Shown: piece by piece, positions 36,661 through 49,497 of the stretch
Layout of the letters: every line of letters starts with the position of its first letter
Numbering within the stretch: position 1 is the first letter of the stretch
Assembly (NCBI GenBank): GCA_024734555.1
Contig: JANPWX010000619.1
Span: 147,691-211,690 of the forward strand
DNA length: 64,000 nucleotides
Direction of reading: 5' to 3'
Source: Trochalopteron elliotii
Taxonomy: Eukaryota; Chordata; Aves; Passeriformes; Leiothrichidae
Notes under the pieces: generated by a model
The model's database searches: none
Seen by the model: the letters and a program-made list of their open reading frames with translations, nothing else
Told to the model about the DNA's origin: nothing
Program-made: the position numbers and the translations under genes

Positions 36661-37460
36661 AAAGTTTATAGGTTTAAATGCAATGCTCTGCTTTGTAGGT
36701 GACTAGTGAATGCTATTCAACATTTGGTTTCGGTAGATTTTCTTTTGATCCATCTGGAGAACACCTAAATACACTTGCTTTCATTCATTCAAAAATTAGC
36801 AACAGTTGAATATCCTCAATCCCTATGCACCAGTGTTTAATGTGAAAAATTGTCATCATCAAACAAGACCAACTAATGTTTAGAAACTTCATTTCCAAAC
36901 AAGTGTCCCAAGCTAGCCTAACAATATGTCTCTGAGCATTTTAGAGAATAAAATCTGTTTCCTATTAAGCAGAACTTTATGAGTTTAGTGATTTGATGTT
37001 CTTTAGTGGTTTTGTTTGGTTGATTGCAATTGTCCGTTTTGTCTTCTGATTTCAATTGTTATTTACACAGGTATATTTATGTGGTTTTTTCATGTCTGGT
37101 ATTTCTGCACAGGAGCCAAAGTTAATATTTAGGCAGGTACACAAAACCCACTGTAATTTCCTAAAGTAGATCAACATATTTTCCAGCACAGATCAACGGT
37201 ATGTTCTCAAAAAAACTCCTGTGTCCTTACAGTCCTAAATGCCAGGACTTTTCTCATCTCAGTAGAAACACAACCAAGCTACCATGTTCCTAACAATAAG
37301 AATTACTTTCTCGGAGTCTTAGAAAAACTTTAGGCCTGAGATGTAAGTCTAGACCCACTCTATCTAGAATTAGTTTACCTAATACAGGTTGGTTAGAACC
37401 CAAACTAATGGTAAAAGAAGAGAGAAGTACCTCCAAGTGTCCAGCTCACTGAAAACTGCA
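36661..37460. other. AT-rich non-coding DNA
   Basis: Nothing recognisable; no open frame above 60 codons is of interest here. Confidence 0.7.
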
Positions 37461-37535
37461 TTACCACACCTGCAGGTGGTAGTTGCAACCTGAAGCCAGT
37501 TGCAACCTCTTTGCCTGAGCCAGGCAAATTCAGGC
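37461..37535. repeat. Cluster of small palindromes with E2-boxes
   Basis: Within about 75 bp there are: TTACCACACC followed by TGCAGGTGGT, a quasi-palindrome centred on ACCTGCAGGT; two copies of AGTTGCAACCT (37481 and 37498), each holding the palindrome GTTGCAAC; and TTTGCCT/AGGCAAA (37510-37528) around a 5-nt loop. ACCTG/CAGGTG are E2-box cores. The patch is GC-richer than its neighbours. It may be a regulatory site cluster or the remains of a small palindromic element. Confidence 0.7.
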
Positions 37536-38370
37536 TCAAGATAAAGCACCTATTTTTAAATAATTAGATAACTACTGCAACAATTTGCTCAGGATAGACG
37601 TGGGTTTTTTGCAGTGCAGTGGGTTATATGGAGCATATTCATAAACATGCTTGGATATTTTATGAGATGAATTTTTAGTTCAAATACAATAATTCAGGGA
37701 ATTCAGTTAATATCTAAATTAAAGCACATAGAAGCAGACCTGGTGGCCCCTTTCTGCTTTGTATTTTCCTCTAAAACAATAATTCTGACTTTATTTATCA
37801 CTTTACGAAGTTTTTTCACCTGGAAATTTTCTTGAGGTGATGTGTTACTTAAATATCTCTGATGAAAAGATTTGGGTCTTGTTCCAGTCCCCAGAGAAGC
37901 CTACTAGAAACACTTCACTTGACAATTACTTTCCATTGACATCCCTTTCTTCAATCTGTCAGTTGGCTGGTTCGTTAATGTCTAACCTAAACTGGAGTCT
38001 CTTACATTTATACAATTACTGCTAACAATGAAACTTGAAATCTCATCAAAAAATGAAATTACTTTTGTCTGAAACGAGATATTTTCTGTAGACTCAAGCT
38101 GACTGGAATTATTATACCTTAATTCTTTGACAACTGAATTTGCTATCAGCTTTTTCACAAGCTTTCTTTTATTAAAATATTAGTGGTCTATGATAGCCTG
38201 GGTTGCTTAATTTCTCTTTCTTGCTGTGTAATATACCTACACTTCCTGAATTTCCATTCTGTCAAGAGTAAACTTTAGAAAGAGGCTATGTGCTCAGATG
38301 ATGGAAGTAATTTGTAAACATTGATAAACAAATGCTATCCCTTGAAGTTTTTCCTTGTATGAATTTCTCT
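37536..38370. other. AT-rich non-coding DNA
   Basis: No gene recognised. The 62-codon frame at 37837-38025 has no family signature. Confidence 0.7.
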
Positions 38371-38402
38371 ATTACACGTGTATTACATTACACGTGTATT
38401 AC
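38371..38402. repeat. Tandem 16-bp repeat carrying two CACGTG E-boxes
   Basis: ATTACACGTGTATTAC is present twice in a row, perfectly. Each copy contains the palindrome ACACGTGT, with a canonical CACGTG E-box at its centre. The two E-boxes are 16 bp apart. Immediately downstream, CAGACA/TGTCTG (38403-38420) forms a 6-bp stem. CACGTG is the preferred site of CLOCK/BMAL1, MYC/MAX and USF proteins; no function is shown here. Confidence 0.9.
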
Positions 38403-38777
38403 AGACATTACATTGTCTGTACAGCAAATGTGAAATGCTCTATTATTGCTTTATGAAAGAAAACATTCAGTTAGTTTCTTCCCCCAAATTAGATATATTA
38501 GTTTAAGTATTTTGTGTGGTTTTACTATTTTAATCAGCAACACTTCGTAATATGTTTGCACCATTCCTATAATTTTGTTACTAGTATTCATTTATTCCTC
38601 ATATTGAAGGGACCCATATTAGGTATAGGATCTTCTTCTGCACTTTTCACCTTCTGACTTCTTTTTTGAGTTTTGAATGTAAAATTTACATTAATTGCAT
38701 TTATTTCCATTTATTTTCCATTTCCTTTTTTATTGATATTTCATAAACCAACATTGAATTTTCAGCAAAGATAGTAA

Positions 38778-38797
38778 ATATTAGCTGAAGCTAATAT
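38778..38797. repeat. 20-bp palindrome with 9-bp arms
   Basis: ATATTAGCT and AGCTAATAT are perfect inverted arms around the dinucleotide GA. Seen directly. Confidence 0.85.
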
Positions 38798-40056
38798 CTT
38801 GATTATTGAGTATGAAACCACACTTTTTTGTGATCAAGAATTACTTCCTAAACTTTTCCAATTTACTTTCATGTATTTCTATCTTAATTTTTCCTTCAAG
38901 TCAACCTCCCTCATAATTTATCCCTAGCATCATGGAATAAACTTTAATACTTATTTATGTTATTAATTGAGACAGTGGATGGTGCTTAATATAAAATGAC
39001 ATCTTTCAAGATCTTTTTCTAAGCCATCTGCACACACCTCTCCAGTCATGTAGACTCCATCAGCTCTGGGTAATCCCAATTTAACCAAATCCACTTTAGT
39101 GTCACCCAGATTCACAACATAACAATGCTTTAGGATCATGTTTGATAGAAAATAACTTATAATGATCTGCCAGAAAAAAGTTACAATCCTATGTAAAAGG
39201 GCTTAGTTCTTCTCTGCATAATTTCGTGTGAGATGATCCATGAACTGTAGAATAGGCAAGTCTTTAGCAAACATCTCATCTGCAGTCTGTTTTTGAAAGT
39301 CATGACAGAAATATTGTAACTTCTGTCCATGCAGTGTGCAAATAAAAAGGTGTGATGGTCATGGATTTTGCATGTAAACTTTGCACTATTCTCTGACTAA
39401 AATTTTTTGAATAGTCAATAATACAGACAGTAAACAGCAGAATAAAGCAGATTACCCATTTAGGTTAAAATTCAGTAGCAAGAAGTGACACTTAATATTT
39501 TCCTTTTTTTATGGGAAGTGTGGATATATAGGTGATTTTTGTTGCAAATAGAGACAATTTAAGGGTTTAAACCTTGGAAATTATCTTCTGCCACCATAGG
39601 CTGGAAATTGCTGTAGTAAGGAGTAATTCTCCAGTTTAGATTTGGGCTTCGAGGGTTTGAACCTCATATGGTAGAGTATTTTGCATGTGTTGCTACAAAA
39701 GACTGCAGTTAGTATTTGTGTTTCCCTCTTTTTTTGTTCATTAAGCTGAGTACACCTCTAACATGGTTTAGCATGCACATAATTCCTTTGAAAGAAACTA
39801 GATTATATTGCTCTATCTGTAACAACCATGGGGCTGATTTTTCATCACTTTAACTTTAAATTCACTCTTTAAGGATACAGTGTGTATAAAATGCAACAAG
39901 TAGAAATGACAAGCATTTTGTATACACTCTGTGCAGATATAATAACTCCACAAGCAGCAAGGCAGGAGATAATCAGACCTGTTTATTTTTACTCGACTTT
40001 TTTACCTTTAAAAGAGCTGAAACCAGGCTAGCTTCCCAACTGATCAAAATTTTTGG
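38798..40056. other. AT-rich non-coding DNA
   Basis: No gene recognised. GAGGGTTTGAACCTC at 39650-39664 resembles a tRNA T-arm, and TGGTAGAG at 39669-39676 resembles part of a D-arm, but they are in the wrong order for one tRNA (see rejected items). Confidence 0.65.
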
Positions 40057-40150
40057 CACAGTCATAGAGTCGTAAAATGTTAAGGGGTTAGAATGAAACT
40101 TGGAGATCACCTAGTCCCAACACCTCACCCTGCCATGGCCAGGAAAACCT
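40057..40150 (-). mobile_element. CR1 LINE 3'-end fragment
   Basis: Read on the plus strand, this matches the reverse complement of the bird CR1 3' region in order: a CACAG..TCATAGAGTC terminus like the (ATTCTATG)n tail, then a GGTTAGAATGAAACTTGGAGA block (usual form: gene-tail GGTTGGAA..ACCT), CACCTAGTCCCAACACC, and CTGCCATGGCCAGGAAAACC. The CR1 sense strand is therefore minus, with its 3' end at the left. Only about 94 bp remain, as expected of the heavy 5' truncation of CR1. Divergence from my remembered consensus is moderate, suggesting an old copy. Confidence 0.8.
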
Positions 40151-43100
40151 GAGAATCACCTAAAACAGAAAGCAGTGCTTAAGACAAATAACCAAATAAA
40201 GCCCACAGTACCACCAGAGCTCCTGTTCTGTTTTAAGGAAAACACTGTGTTTATAGAGGGCTTCTTATCTTTTTCAGATCTATTTGTGTCTGAAATATGT
40301 CTTTAATGGAAAACATTAGGATATGAAGAATTTAAATGACTCATTCATTGCTGTACACCCCAAGAGTGGGTTTGTGTCCCTGAGAAGCATTGAAGATGGT
40401 GAGATAATTCCTCAGGAGGACATTGTCGATGGAAATTATTTGTTTAAAGGCAACTAATCAAAAAGATTTTTATGTATGTCCACAGGTTTTGATTTACTGC
40501 AGTGGAATGTAAAGAAAATAAATAACAATCTCTGAGTTTTTCTTCTGCATTTAAATCTAAGCTGAATTAAGAGAACTAGAGTCATGCGATTTGTTTTGGC
40601 AACATGGTGGCAAGACAACCCAAACCATCCAAGCAAAACATTAGAAACTGGATATCCTTACTGATGAGTTTGGTATTGGTATTTAATTTCAAATTGCTGA
40701 TAAAGAAATCATTCCATCACTTCAGTAAATAGAAATTTAAAAATCAAATGGTAATGCAAATGAAAATATTAGTTTTATTTTTAAGTCCAGTTATGTGTGC
40801 TCTCAGAGTTTAATTATTATCTCACCAGCAACAAGTAACTGTTGCTATTGACTACATACTATTTCACAAAATTCCTACTTGACAATAGGAAACAAAACAA
40901 GAAGAATGTTTTTAAATTCAATATAGCAAAGAGTCAGACTCAGTATAATCTAGTTGGTCATACCATTGCTATTTCTCCTAAATTCCATTGTTAGGAGTAT
41001 CATGTATTAATAAAAAATAGTTTACAGCAATATTTACTACATTTTCATATGTTTTATCATAACCAGATACAATTGCAGTAATATACTTAGTGTTCATACA
41101 GCATATAAGGTTCAAACTACATACAGTGTATGAAGAGATGTACATTAGAGTGTTAAATTAGAAAGAATGGTAAATAATATTTACATCATGATAAGAAAGG
41201 CCTTATCTTTATCAAAATTTATGTATTATTTGAAAAAGATGTAGCAATCTAAAATGTAGAAACAACATATTGGACAAGATTAAAAGAACTGTATACAACT
41301 ATAAGATGAAAAAATAAAAAAAACTATATTTCATTTCATATTCAAATTATAGCCTTGAAAATTGACAAGAAAAAAATATTTATCCTTATTACATATGAAC
41401 TAAGTTATCTGATTCTATTTGTTTTTTTCCACATTAGATCATTTGTGTTTCTTTTATACTTTCTCACTTAAACAATGTAAACTTAGAAAACACTAAATTA
41501 ATATTCTTTATGTAGTGTTACACATGGCATAAGACAATATTATTTTACCATGTCAAAGGTGTTTGCACCATTTGGAGCACATCTATCACCAAAACTCAAT
41601 TAAATACTGCCTTTCTATCTTCATCTAAAACAAACTGTTTACTTATATTTGCTCAGTGTTTACTTCACAAGAGGTAGAAGACCCAAATACAACAGAAAAA
41701 TAGATGTCTTGGGATATAGCACAGGTCAAAAAATTTAACCCAAGGAAGAAGGTCTAATCTTTTGGTGCAAGAGAAGACTTTTTTTCCTTTGCCAAGTAAA
41801 AGGCAGCATTACAATGTTATTCATACCTCACGTGGTGTCCTAACAATTCCTCTATTCAAGCTGAAAGGGCTATATTCCCTTTGTTGCAAAGTATTAAATT
41901 TGTCCCTTGAGATCAGTGTGTAGGCAGTTTTAAAGGATGAAACAGGATTAGATAAGGTTTCTTACCAAGAAAGGGTTCTGAAACTGTGCTGCAAAAACCT
42001 CCTGTGTTACATGTGCTGAAAAAAAACCTTTTGTTTTTACACTTTGAATCACAAATCAAATTTTTTAAATTATTAGTTGACAAAATGTTTCTTTAAGGCT
42101 TTTATGAAAGGCAACTAAAGTATACACGTGGGGAAAATGACATTTGCTTTAATTGTATCTGATTTCCTTTGTATGAAATTTCCCTGCCATTTGTAATTTG
42201 AAATATATTCCAAAAACTTGATATAAAAATATGTAGTAATTCTACTTATTTTATAAAATATGCAGTACGTTTCTGCATTTCTTGCTGTGATATAGAGAAA
42301 AAATATACTTTTATAACTTATGATCCAAGCCAAACAATTTTAGTCTAAAAAGCTTCAAAACCCAAATGTCAAAGAGGGTGCTAAAAAAGTCAGTAGTTCA
42401 GCTGTGCTCCACTCACTTGTATATAATTAATACCATTGTGTACCGCATGAAGACTTTCATGAATTTGATTACTGCATATTCAGCGTGTACCGTTTAAACA
42501 TTTCTACTTCTCTTTAAAAATCTACTTTTGAAAAATGAAATCATTCCGGATTAGTATCAAAGGGATTATTAGCATATGTATATTCAATAGTAGGACAGGT
42601 TAAAAGGGCTATATGTTGCTTTTAACTAACGAGTTGATAAGCAAAGGCATTTCCTTTTTTTATTGCTGAAATTTCCACAAGAAGCATGGATTTTGACCCT
42701 TCCTCAAATCCCTGTTCTTGATTATCTTTTCTTCCAGGAAGACTACACAAATTCCTTTGGTAGCCATCAATGTTCTTCATCTAGTCCTCAAAAAAAGCTG
42801 CTGAAGAATGATGAAATCTCACCTGAGAGTGAAATGCACCTCACTACACATGTAATAACCTTTCTGCCTTATGACTGCACTTACATGACTATAGAATCCT
42901 CATCCTCCCTGTTTTTCCCACTGTACAGTTCTTCACCATTCATATAGTCTCCTACGTTCATCCTGAATGTGATGTTTGAATTGAGAAAGGCTATGCAAAG
43001 AGTCTCAAAACTATTCTCAGTGTCACTGCAGGGTTCACTTGAGGAGCTAATGGCAAGATGTGCAGCAATTCCTATTTCTTCTGCATCAAAATATCACTTA

Positions 43101-46100
43101 TCTTTGGCCATCAACTGGAGCACATAATTTCTGAATCAGGATGCTTGGCATGCCCAAGTCATTTTTTAAAATCTTTGTGGGTGTAATTCCTCAAAAAATT
43201 ATTGATACATATTGGAAGTAAAGAGCTAGTCTGACATTGTGATATGGCTATTTAATCTGTTCCTTTTCCCCTTTAAAATTATAATTTAAAAAACAGCTTC
43301 AGCAGATTGACAAAAATAGAACAACAACATCACCTGCAATTAGAAGATTTTTCTGCACCTACATGAGAGAAGATGGGGTATTGCAGCCAGCTAAGTCTGC
43401 TGTTAAAATATATTCTTCACAATATGTACCAAATAAAAGTTAAACCATAAATATTAATGAAGATTGGAGAGGAAAAGAAAAGATGTTCTGTTGCTTAGTG
43501 TTCCATGCATTCAACAAAATCAGCATACTTTAAAAGAAATTAGATGACTTGCCCATTTTTCATCTAAGTTAGACACAGCAAGATGTGATTCTTCCCACAC
43601 AAGGCTACTGGATCATAAAAATGTACATCATTAGTAAAGTAAAGTGGCACTAGGCTTGTAATTTTCAAGGCACAGATAGAAAGGGTATGCTGTTGTAATT
43701 CATGGACCATTATAATAGATATATTACCTTAATATAAGGCTCTGAAATGACTATCTTCATTTTTTGCAGCCAGAGGAAAGCTTCCTTTCAGGAAAAAAGT
43801 TACCTAAGAATGGATCCAGGTATATAATCAGGAACTTTTCTCTGCCTATCACTGAGCATAACATCATTAAAAGGCACTGCTCAATGTATGCAAAGGAATT
43901 TCATTCCCATATGCCAGGTGTAAGAGAATGGCATCTTATTAAACTGGTATCATATATTTCAGCATTACATTCTCTATGTGTTTCAGCTGACCACTGCAGG
44001 CAGATACAAGAAGACTTCTATGTGCTGTCTCTTCTAGTTGGCAAAAATTGTGAGAGAAGTGGCAGCTGTATTGAAGACTCAGGCCCAAAGATCTGCATCT
44101 TTTGTAGTACGATGACCAGTCAGTGTGCCTCTGGCACTGGCAGTGTTGGGATTTCAAGGTGAATCAGTTTTTCAGACTAGTTGTCTCTTTATCTTCTGAG
44201 AGTTTTAAATATAGCCACAGGAATATTTTTTGATACCTCATCTCAGTTCTCCAAAAAGAGGCAAGAAATCGTGTGTTGATAGGAGAAAAATGCCCCAAAT
44301 ACACTCTTCTCATTGCAAATGATCATAGTACAAAACAAAGTTAGTTGATATTCATGCTATAAATGTCTATGCTACTGTCATACAGTGCAGTATGTGAACA
44401 AAATAATAGAAGATGATCTGTCAACAAGCTGCTCTCTTAAGTTGGTAATTATTTTGAATGACATCGTATCACATCTAAAATAAATTTAAACAGTATCAGC
44501 AGAGTACAACTAAAACAATATCACACAGCTAAGATGAACAGCAATAGCTCTCATTCTAGTCAGTACTTTTTGTAATATTTAGTTATTGTTTGGAAGAAAA
44601 CCACTACACCCAACAGTTTTCACATTAAATATAGGCAAATAATTTAAATTAAACATATGATATTCCATCATTTTCCACAGGAAGTCATATTTATATATTT
44701 AGGCATTTAATTTCTTGAATTACGGGACACAATGGAAGTAAAGATATTCCTATATTTTCAAGTTCTCTTTTGATTGGTAAGGGACAGTGGAGGCCCATCT
44801 GTTTTGCAGCAAAGAAAGCCCCAAACCATCTGTGTAGAACCACATGCCAGCTAAAACACAGAGATATGCACAGTTTTTTGTTATGAAAAATTTTGCAGTA
44901 TTTTTTTCCTGTATTAGTGTGAATAAATTAGCAACAACTAAATTAAAGAAATCTTCTGAGAACATACTAACTTCCTAGAACACACTGGAAAATTTATCCA
45001 TTTAGAAGTCATGAAACATTCACTGGCAAAAATTTTTCTTGTGACCGTTTGTTATTAAGACAGGTAGATCTTTGTGCATTTAACAGAAGCGTTTTTATGA
45101 GCAACATAATTGAAGTTAATTTACCTATTGAGGTCTTTTTCACAGAAAAACCTACATAATTGCAACCATGCTTATATATTGGGCTAATAATAGCATTTAA
45201 AAGCTTGAGCCCATTTGTTTCTTTTCTGACTTTAAAAAACCCCAAAAACCAGAAGAGGGTGAACTCACCCAATTTATTCTTAACAACTATATCTTTGGCT
45301 AACCTGCGTCATCTACCATTTAAATGGGTTTTAAAGGAGAACCGATACGTGGGGAATAGTCCCTGAAATGAATATCAAGTGAGAATTGTGGGCAAGTCCC
45401 TAACTTGCTCTCACACAGGCACTGTGTTCTCTGTCTGACAGAGGCTGTCCACTGTGAGCTCTCACGACTGTTCATTGATGTTCTCTATTTTCTTGACATT
45501 ACACCAGTCTTAGACAAGTGGACAGCAGTCATCCTGAGATCTTCTGAAAGTCCATGAAATAACTGAAAAACACCAAGCAAAATGCACAAATAAAGAACCC
45601 AATGTCATTTTTTGATGTATTAGTGGTCATACACTAGCAAAACTGCAGTCATTTCTCAGCTGTTTTCAGACCATAAATAAAATACTTTTAAAATAGAAAA
45701 ATAAAATTATGGTTTTGCAAAATGATTGGGCTGTTTTTATACAAATGTTCACTCACCAGCTTGGAACACATGGGAAATAAAAGATGGTCCCTGGATTTTA
45801 TCCAGAACATCTTTCAGCTGAAGACATTTGAGCTATTCTAGTCTAGAACATGCAATTTGATCAGCAGAAAGCCTTCACAAGTGTGTTTTGGAGGAAGATG
45901 CATGACGTAAAGAGCAGGCATTTTCTAAGTTAAAAAGGCCATCACATCCTTTTGCTTGCATTCTTGATAACAAGCCAGACCTCCAAAGCTTTCAGCAAAG
46001 CTTCTAGATTTTGTTAAAACATTAACATTCTCATGTAGATTTAAATCTTCAAAATTGGACAGTATGAGGACAAGGACTAACCCCAACAGATAGTGTTTTT

Positions 46101-46388
46101 CTTCTTTCTGGAAATCTAGATTTTTTTTTCCTAGCTCTTTTAATGGACTGGCAAAGATCAGCTTTTGTCAAAGAAACTACTTATTCAGAAACCCTCTCAG
46201 AATTTAATTTAGAAGATGCATGACGGGAATAAGACTTTGTCTCTGCACATGTGGTTTTCAGACCATTCTAATGCAAGCAGGGCAGCATTTCCAGTGATAT
46301 AAAGTCTAATGTTTATGGTTTTCATGCCTAATATATTAAAATCCTAGTTCCTCTTAGGAAAAAAATCAAATATGATTGTTATGTCTTT
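40151..46388. other. AT-rich non-coding DNA
   Basis: No gene recognised. The longest frame (132 codons, 43764-44162, plus) starts after a TTTTTTGCAG acceptor-like string but has no known domain, and its minus strand is also open, typical of chance. GGGTGA/TCACCC forms a small stem at 45257-45270. Confidence 0.65.
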
Positions 46389-46409
46389 ATTTCTCCATGG
46401 TGGAGAAAT
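46389..46409. repeat. 8-bp-arm hairpin
   Basis: ATTTCTCC and GGAGAAAT flank ATGGT. A short inverted repeat that may be chance. Confidence 0.6.
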
Positions 46410-49400
46410 TTATGCTGTCAGAATGATGACACCTGAATCTTGATTTTGGAACTGCTTGCTGTACCATAGCAGTTGTTACACACCTAGTTAAATATTCATG
46501 AAAATGGGGTATATATAATTATATTACATGTTGCAAAGAGGAGAAATGTTTCCAAGTATAAGAAAACTAGATTTTCTAATGGAGAGCACTTTAACATGAA
46601 ATTTGTTCTGATGTGTCTGGGTAACTCCTCGTAAGTATTTAGTACGGAAGATTTGCTTAGATTCTTTAGTGGAGAATTTAATCATTTACCAAAATCAAAA
46701 AGATCCATCTTCTTCTAGGCCGTAATGTAGATTGTTTCTAACTGCAATTCAATGACTGCCAAAACTGTGGCGACACATGCAGTTGGGTAAGCAGCAGTCA
46801 GCAAAAGCATGCCGCTCATGTTTGATACCTGGTGCTCAGTCCTATGCTTTAGCAAAGACTCTAGATTTAAGATGATGATGCACCAATTATCAAATGGTCT
46901 ACTTGAAGATCATTTAATTTTTATGCAACTTTTCTAATTAATTATTTTTCCCTTCTCTGGCACAGTATTTGGATTTGTTCTGCAGTGGTATGCAGATTTG
47001 TAGTTTAATAAAAAATGCACTTCTGTAGATTTAAATACTTTACTATAGCCCTGGTTTGTGCCTGAGATGTTTTGGTTTTCTGAAATTCCCTAGGAAAGGC
47101 TACACTTTACTAGATATTTTACTGAATTTTTCTGTTCCATTCATTTAGAAATTAAAAGTCCAATTGTAATTTTATTTTGCTTCAAAACAAAGGTTGATTC
47201 AGGTTGGTAAAAGAAACAAACTTATTTTGCACAACAGCAAATCTCAACAAAAGGTAGTGAGACCTCCGGTCTGTTAGCATGGTTTAAAAATGCTTAAATA
47301 ACAACAGAAAAGGATTTTAAAACTTTATTTTCTTTCTCCACTGACCTGCAAAAACTCATCTCAGATTATATTAACTTTGAATACGTCCATCAATTTTTAA
47401 AAATGCGCTTATGCTTTGGTATTGAAAATACTGTCATATATGAAATTCATTGATTCTAATTATAAAAGACATGGATTCTCAGTATAGCTTTAGGCCTCAA
47501 GTAATTCTTTAGTGTCATTGTAAAGCAAAGGAAATGTAAACACAAATAAGCATACACCTAGGCCAAAAGCAGACCCAATGTCTCCTACATCCAATAGCAT
47601 GAATTTGCTGAGCTAAGTCCCTGGACAGCCACAAAGTCTAACTTTTTGCAAATAGTGACTGTTGCTATTCTACTCCAAGTGAATTGTCTGTGGATTAAAA
47701 GACCACCAAATGAACCTGAATATTTGCAGTTCTTCATAAGGATATATCAGGAAAGTGATTTCTTTCAACCAAGAGATACAGCATTATCTTCATGGTTAAC
47801 ACTTTTCATTATGCTATACAAGATAACTTTGTGATCCTATAATTATTTTTACATTCATTATTTTAGAGTGTGTAGAATTTTCCCCCCTCTTGCTAAATAA
47901 TGAGTGACCTGTTTTGAACTATACAAGAGTTTTGAAAGGAGAAACTATTCACACATGAAGGAGTATAGAAAAGCTGTGATTTTCTGCTTGACTTAAAATC
48001 AGTTTATGATTCAGTTATAAGAAGGTTAATCAATCTGAACTAAAATGGAAAATAATACACATAGAAATTCAAAAAGAGATCATTATTTTTTCAGAATAAC
48101 ATATTTATATGCACACAAACTGATAAGATGTTTTCTGTTTATTCCTATCATGAAAACTCTATAGCTTTATACTTACGATCTTTGGTTACCCATAACTTAG
48201 GAGCACTGCTTTCAGAGACCCTGTTTTGCAATATGGCAGTTCCTAAGACATTCTGACACAAAAACATATGAATTAAATAAAGAATCCACCTAGCTCTTGA
48301 CAATGCTACATTAGAAGCAAGTTTATAAATATTTTAATGTATTAGCAATTAGCAGGCTTGTTATAAGAAATAATAAACCAAAGCAGACAAAATATTTCTC
48401 TTCTTAAAAGCAAATTTATTCCAAATTTCAGCTTTACTATATTAGGCTTAGTTCTCCTGTATAAAGGAAATATAATTAGATTTATTTTTCAAGGAAGAAT
48501 ATAATGTTATGTTTCCAAAAAGAAGGGTATTTTCTCAGAAGTTCTTAAAGGTCTAATGAGATATTTACCTGTATTAGACTATACCCACATACCCACAGTG
48601 TTTGTGCTTGTTAAAGCCTTTCAGTCATCTAGGCTTAGGGAAATAGTGTCCAAATGTACCATATTTAGCTTCTATCTCAAATTCTCCCGAGCTGTCAATT
48701 TAGGTGTTAAAGAGACCATTTGTAAAGCTTGGCTGGGATTTGCCATTATTGACTGGAATGTGTGTTTATCATTACATTCAATGATGAAAGTGGAACATGT
48801 AGCATATGAATAAATGTCAGCAGATGTTTCTTTTAAATGGCCTGATTTCAACCTCCTGTTGTTTGTCTTGAATACAAATATTAAAAAAGAGAAAAAGGCA
48901 GAATTTTTTATGACATAAGTGCAAGGGTAGTTATATTAAAAAACAACAAAAATAATGATGAAAGTCAGAGAAGAACGAGGAAAGTATAATTAATAAGGAT
49001 TATGTTGATGCTTTCATGCTACTATCTGGTTTGATATTATAAAAGACACAAGAACAGCAGTTCAGTGTGGGATATATCACCCCACAGTCTCTCCATAGGA
49101 AGTAAGGAAAACTTGGAGTCTATTCTCAGAAGCATATTACATAAGGTTCAATAATTTTTAAAAAATTATAGAATTGTTATAAAACTCCTTAAACTCAGAG
49201 CACCAAGAAAAGGGGGTCTCACAGAAAAGAGGTCTCTACAGGCATTATTCTTGTTTGCAAAAGCAAATATTCCCTTTAAAATAGTAATAATTTTTTAAGT
49301 GCTTGAACGACTCTCGCTGGTTCCAGTGGGTAATACCACTGCATGTGTAAACTTGAATGTGTAAACATTTCTGCAGTGTGTGGAAATGCACATAAAGGAT

Positions 49401-49461
49401 TTATGTAGATCTCCTCTATCACAGTCTTTTTTAAAAAATAATAAATATATATATATTATAT
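46410..49461. other. AT-rich non-coding DNA
   Basis: No gene recognised. 46880-47040 has mixed composition with AATTA words. ATGTGTAAAC occurs twice (49341 and 49356), a FOX-like word repeated 15 bp apart. Confidence 0.65.
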
Positions 49462-49497
49462 AGTGGTATATAATAGTATAAAAACCGATATACCACT
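49462..49497. repeat. AT-rich hairpin with AGTGGTATA arms
   Basis: AGTGGTATA (49462-49470) and TATACCACT (49489-49497) pair perfectly around an 18-nt AT-rich loop. A (TA)n tract lies immediately upstream (49445-49461), a combination prone to cruciform extrusion and slippage. Confidence 0.75.

Noticed and set aside
39650..39700. T-arm-like and D-arm-like words of a tRNA
   Set aside because: The words occur in the wrong order (T-arm before D-arm) and no acceptor stem or cloverleaf can be drawn.
43764..44162. 132-codon plus-strand open frame after an acceptor-like TTTTTTGCAG
   Set aside because: No recognisable domain, the opposite strand is also open, and frames of this length are expected by chance in 64 kb of sequence.
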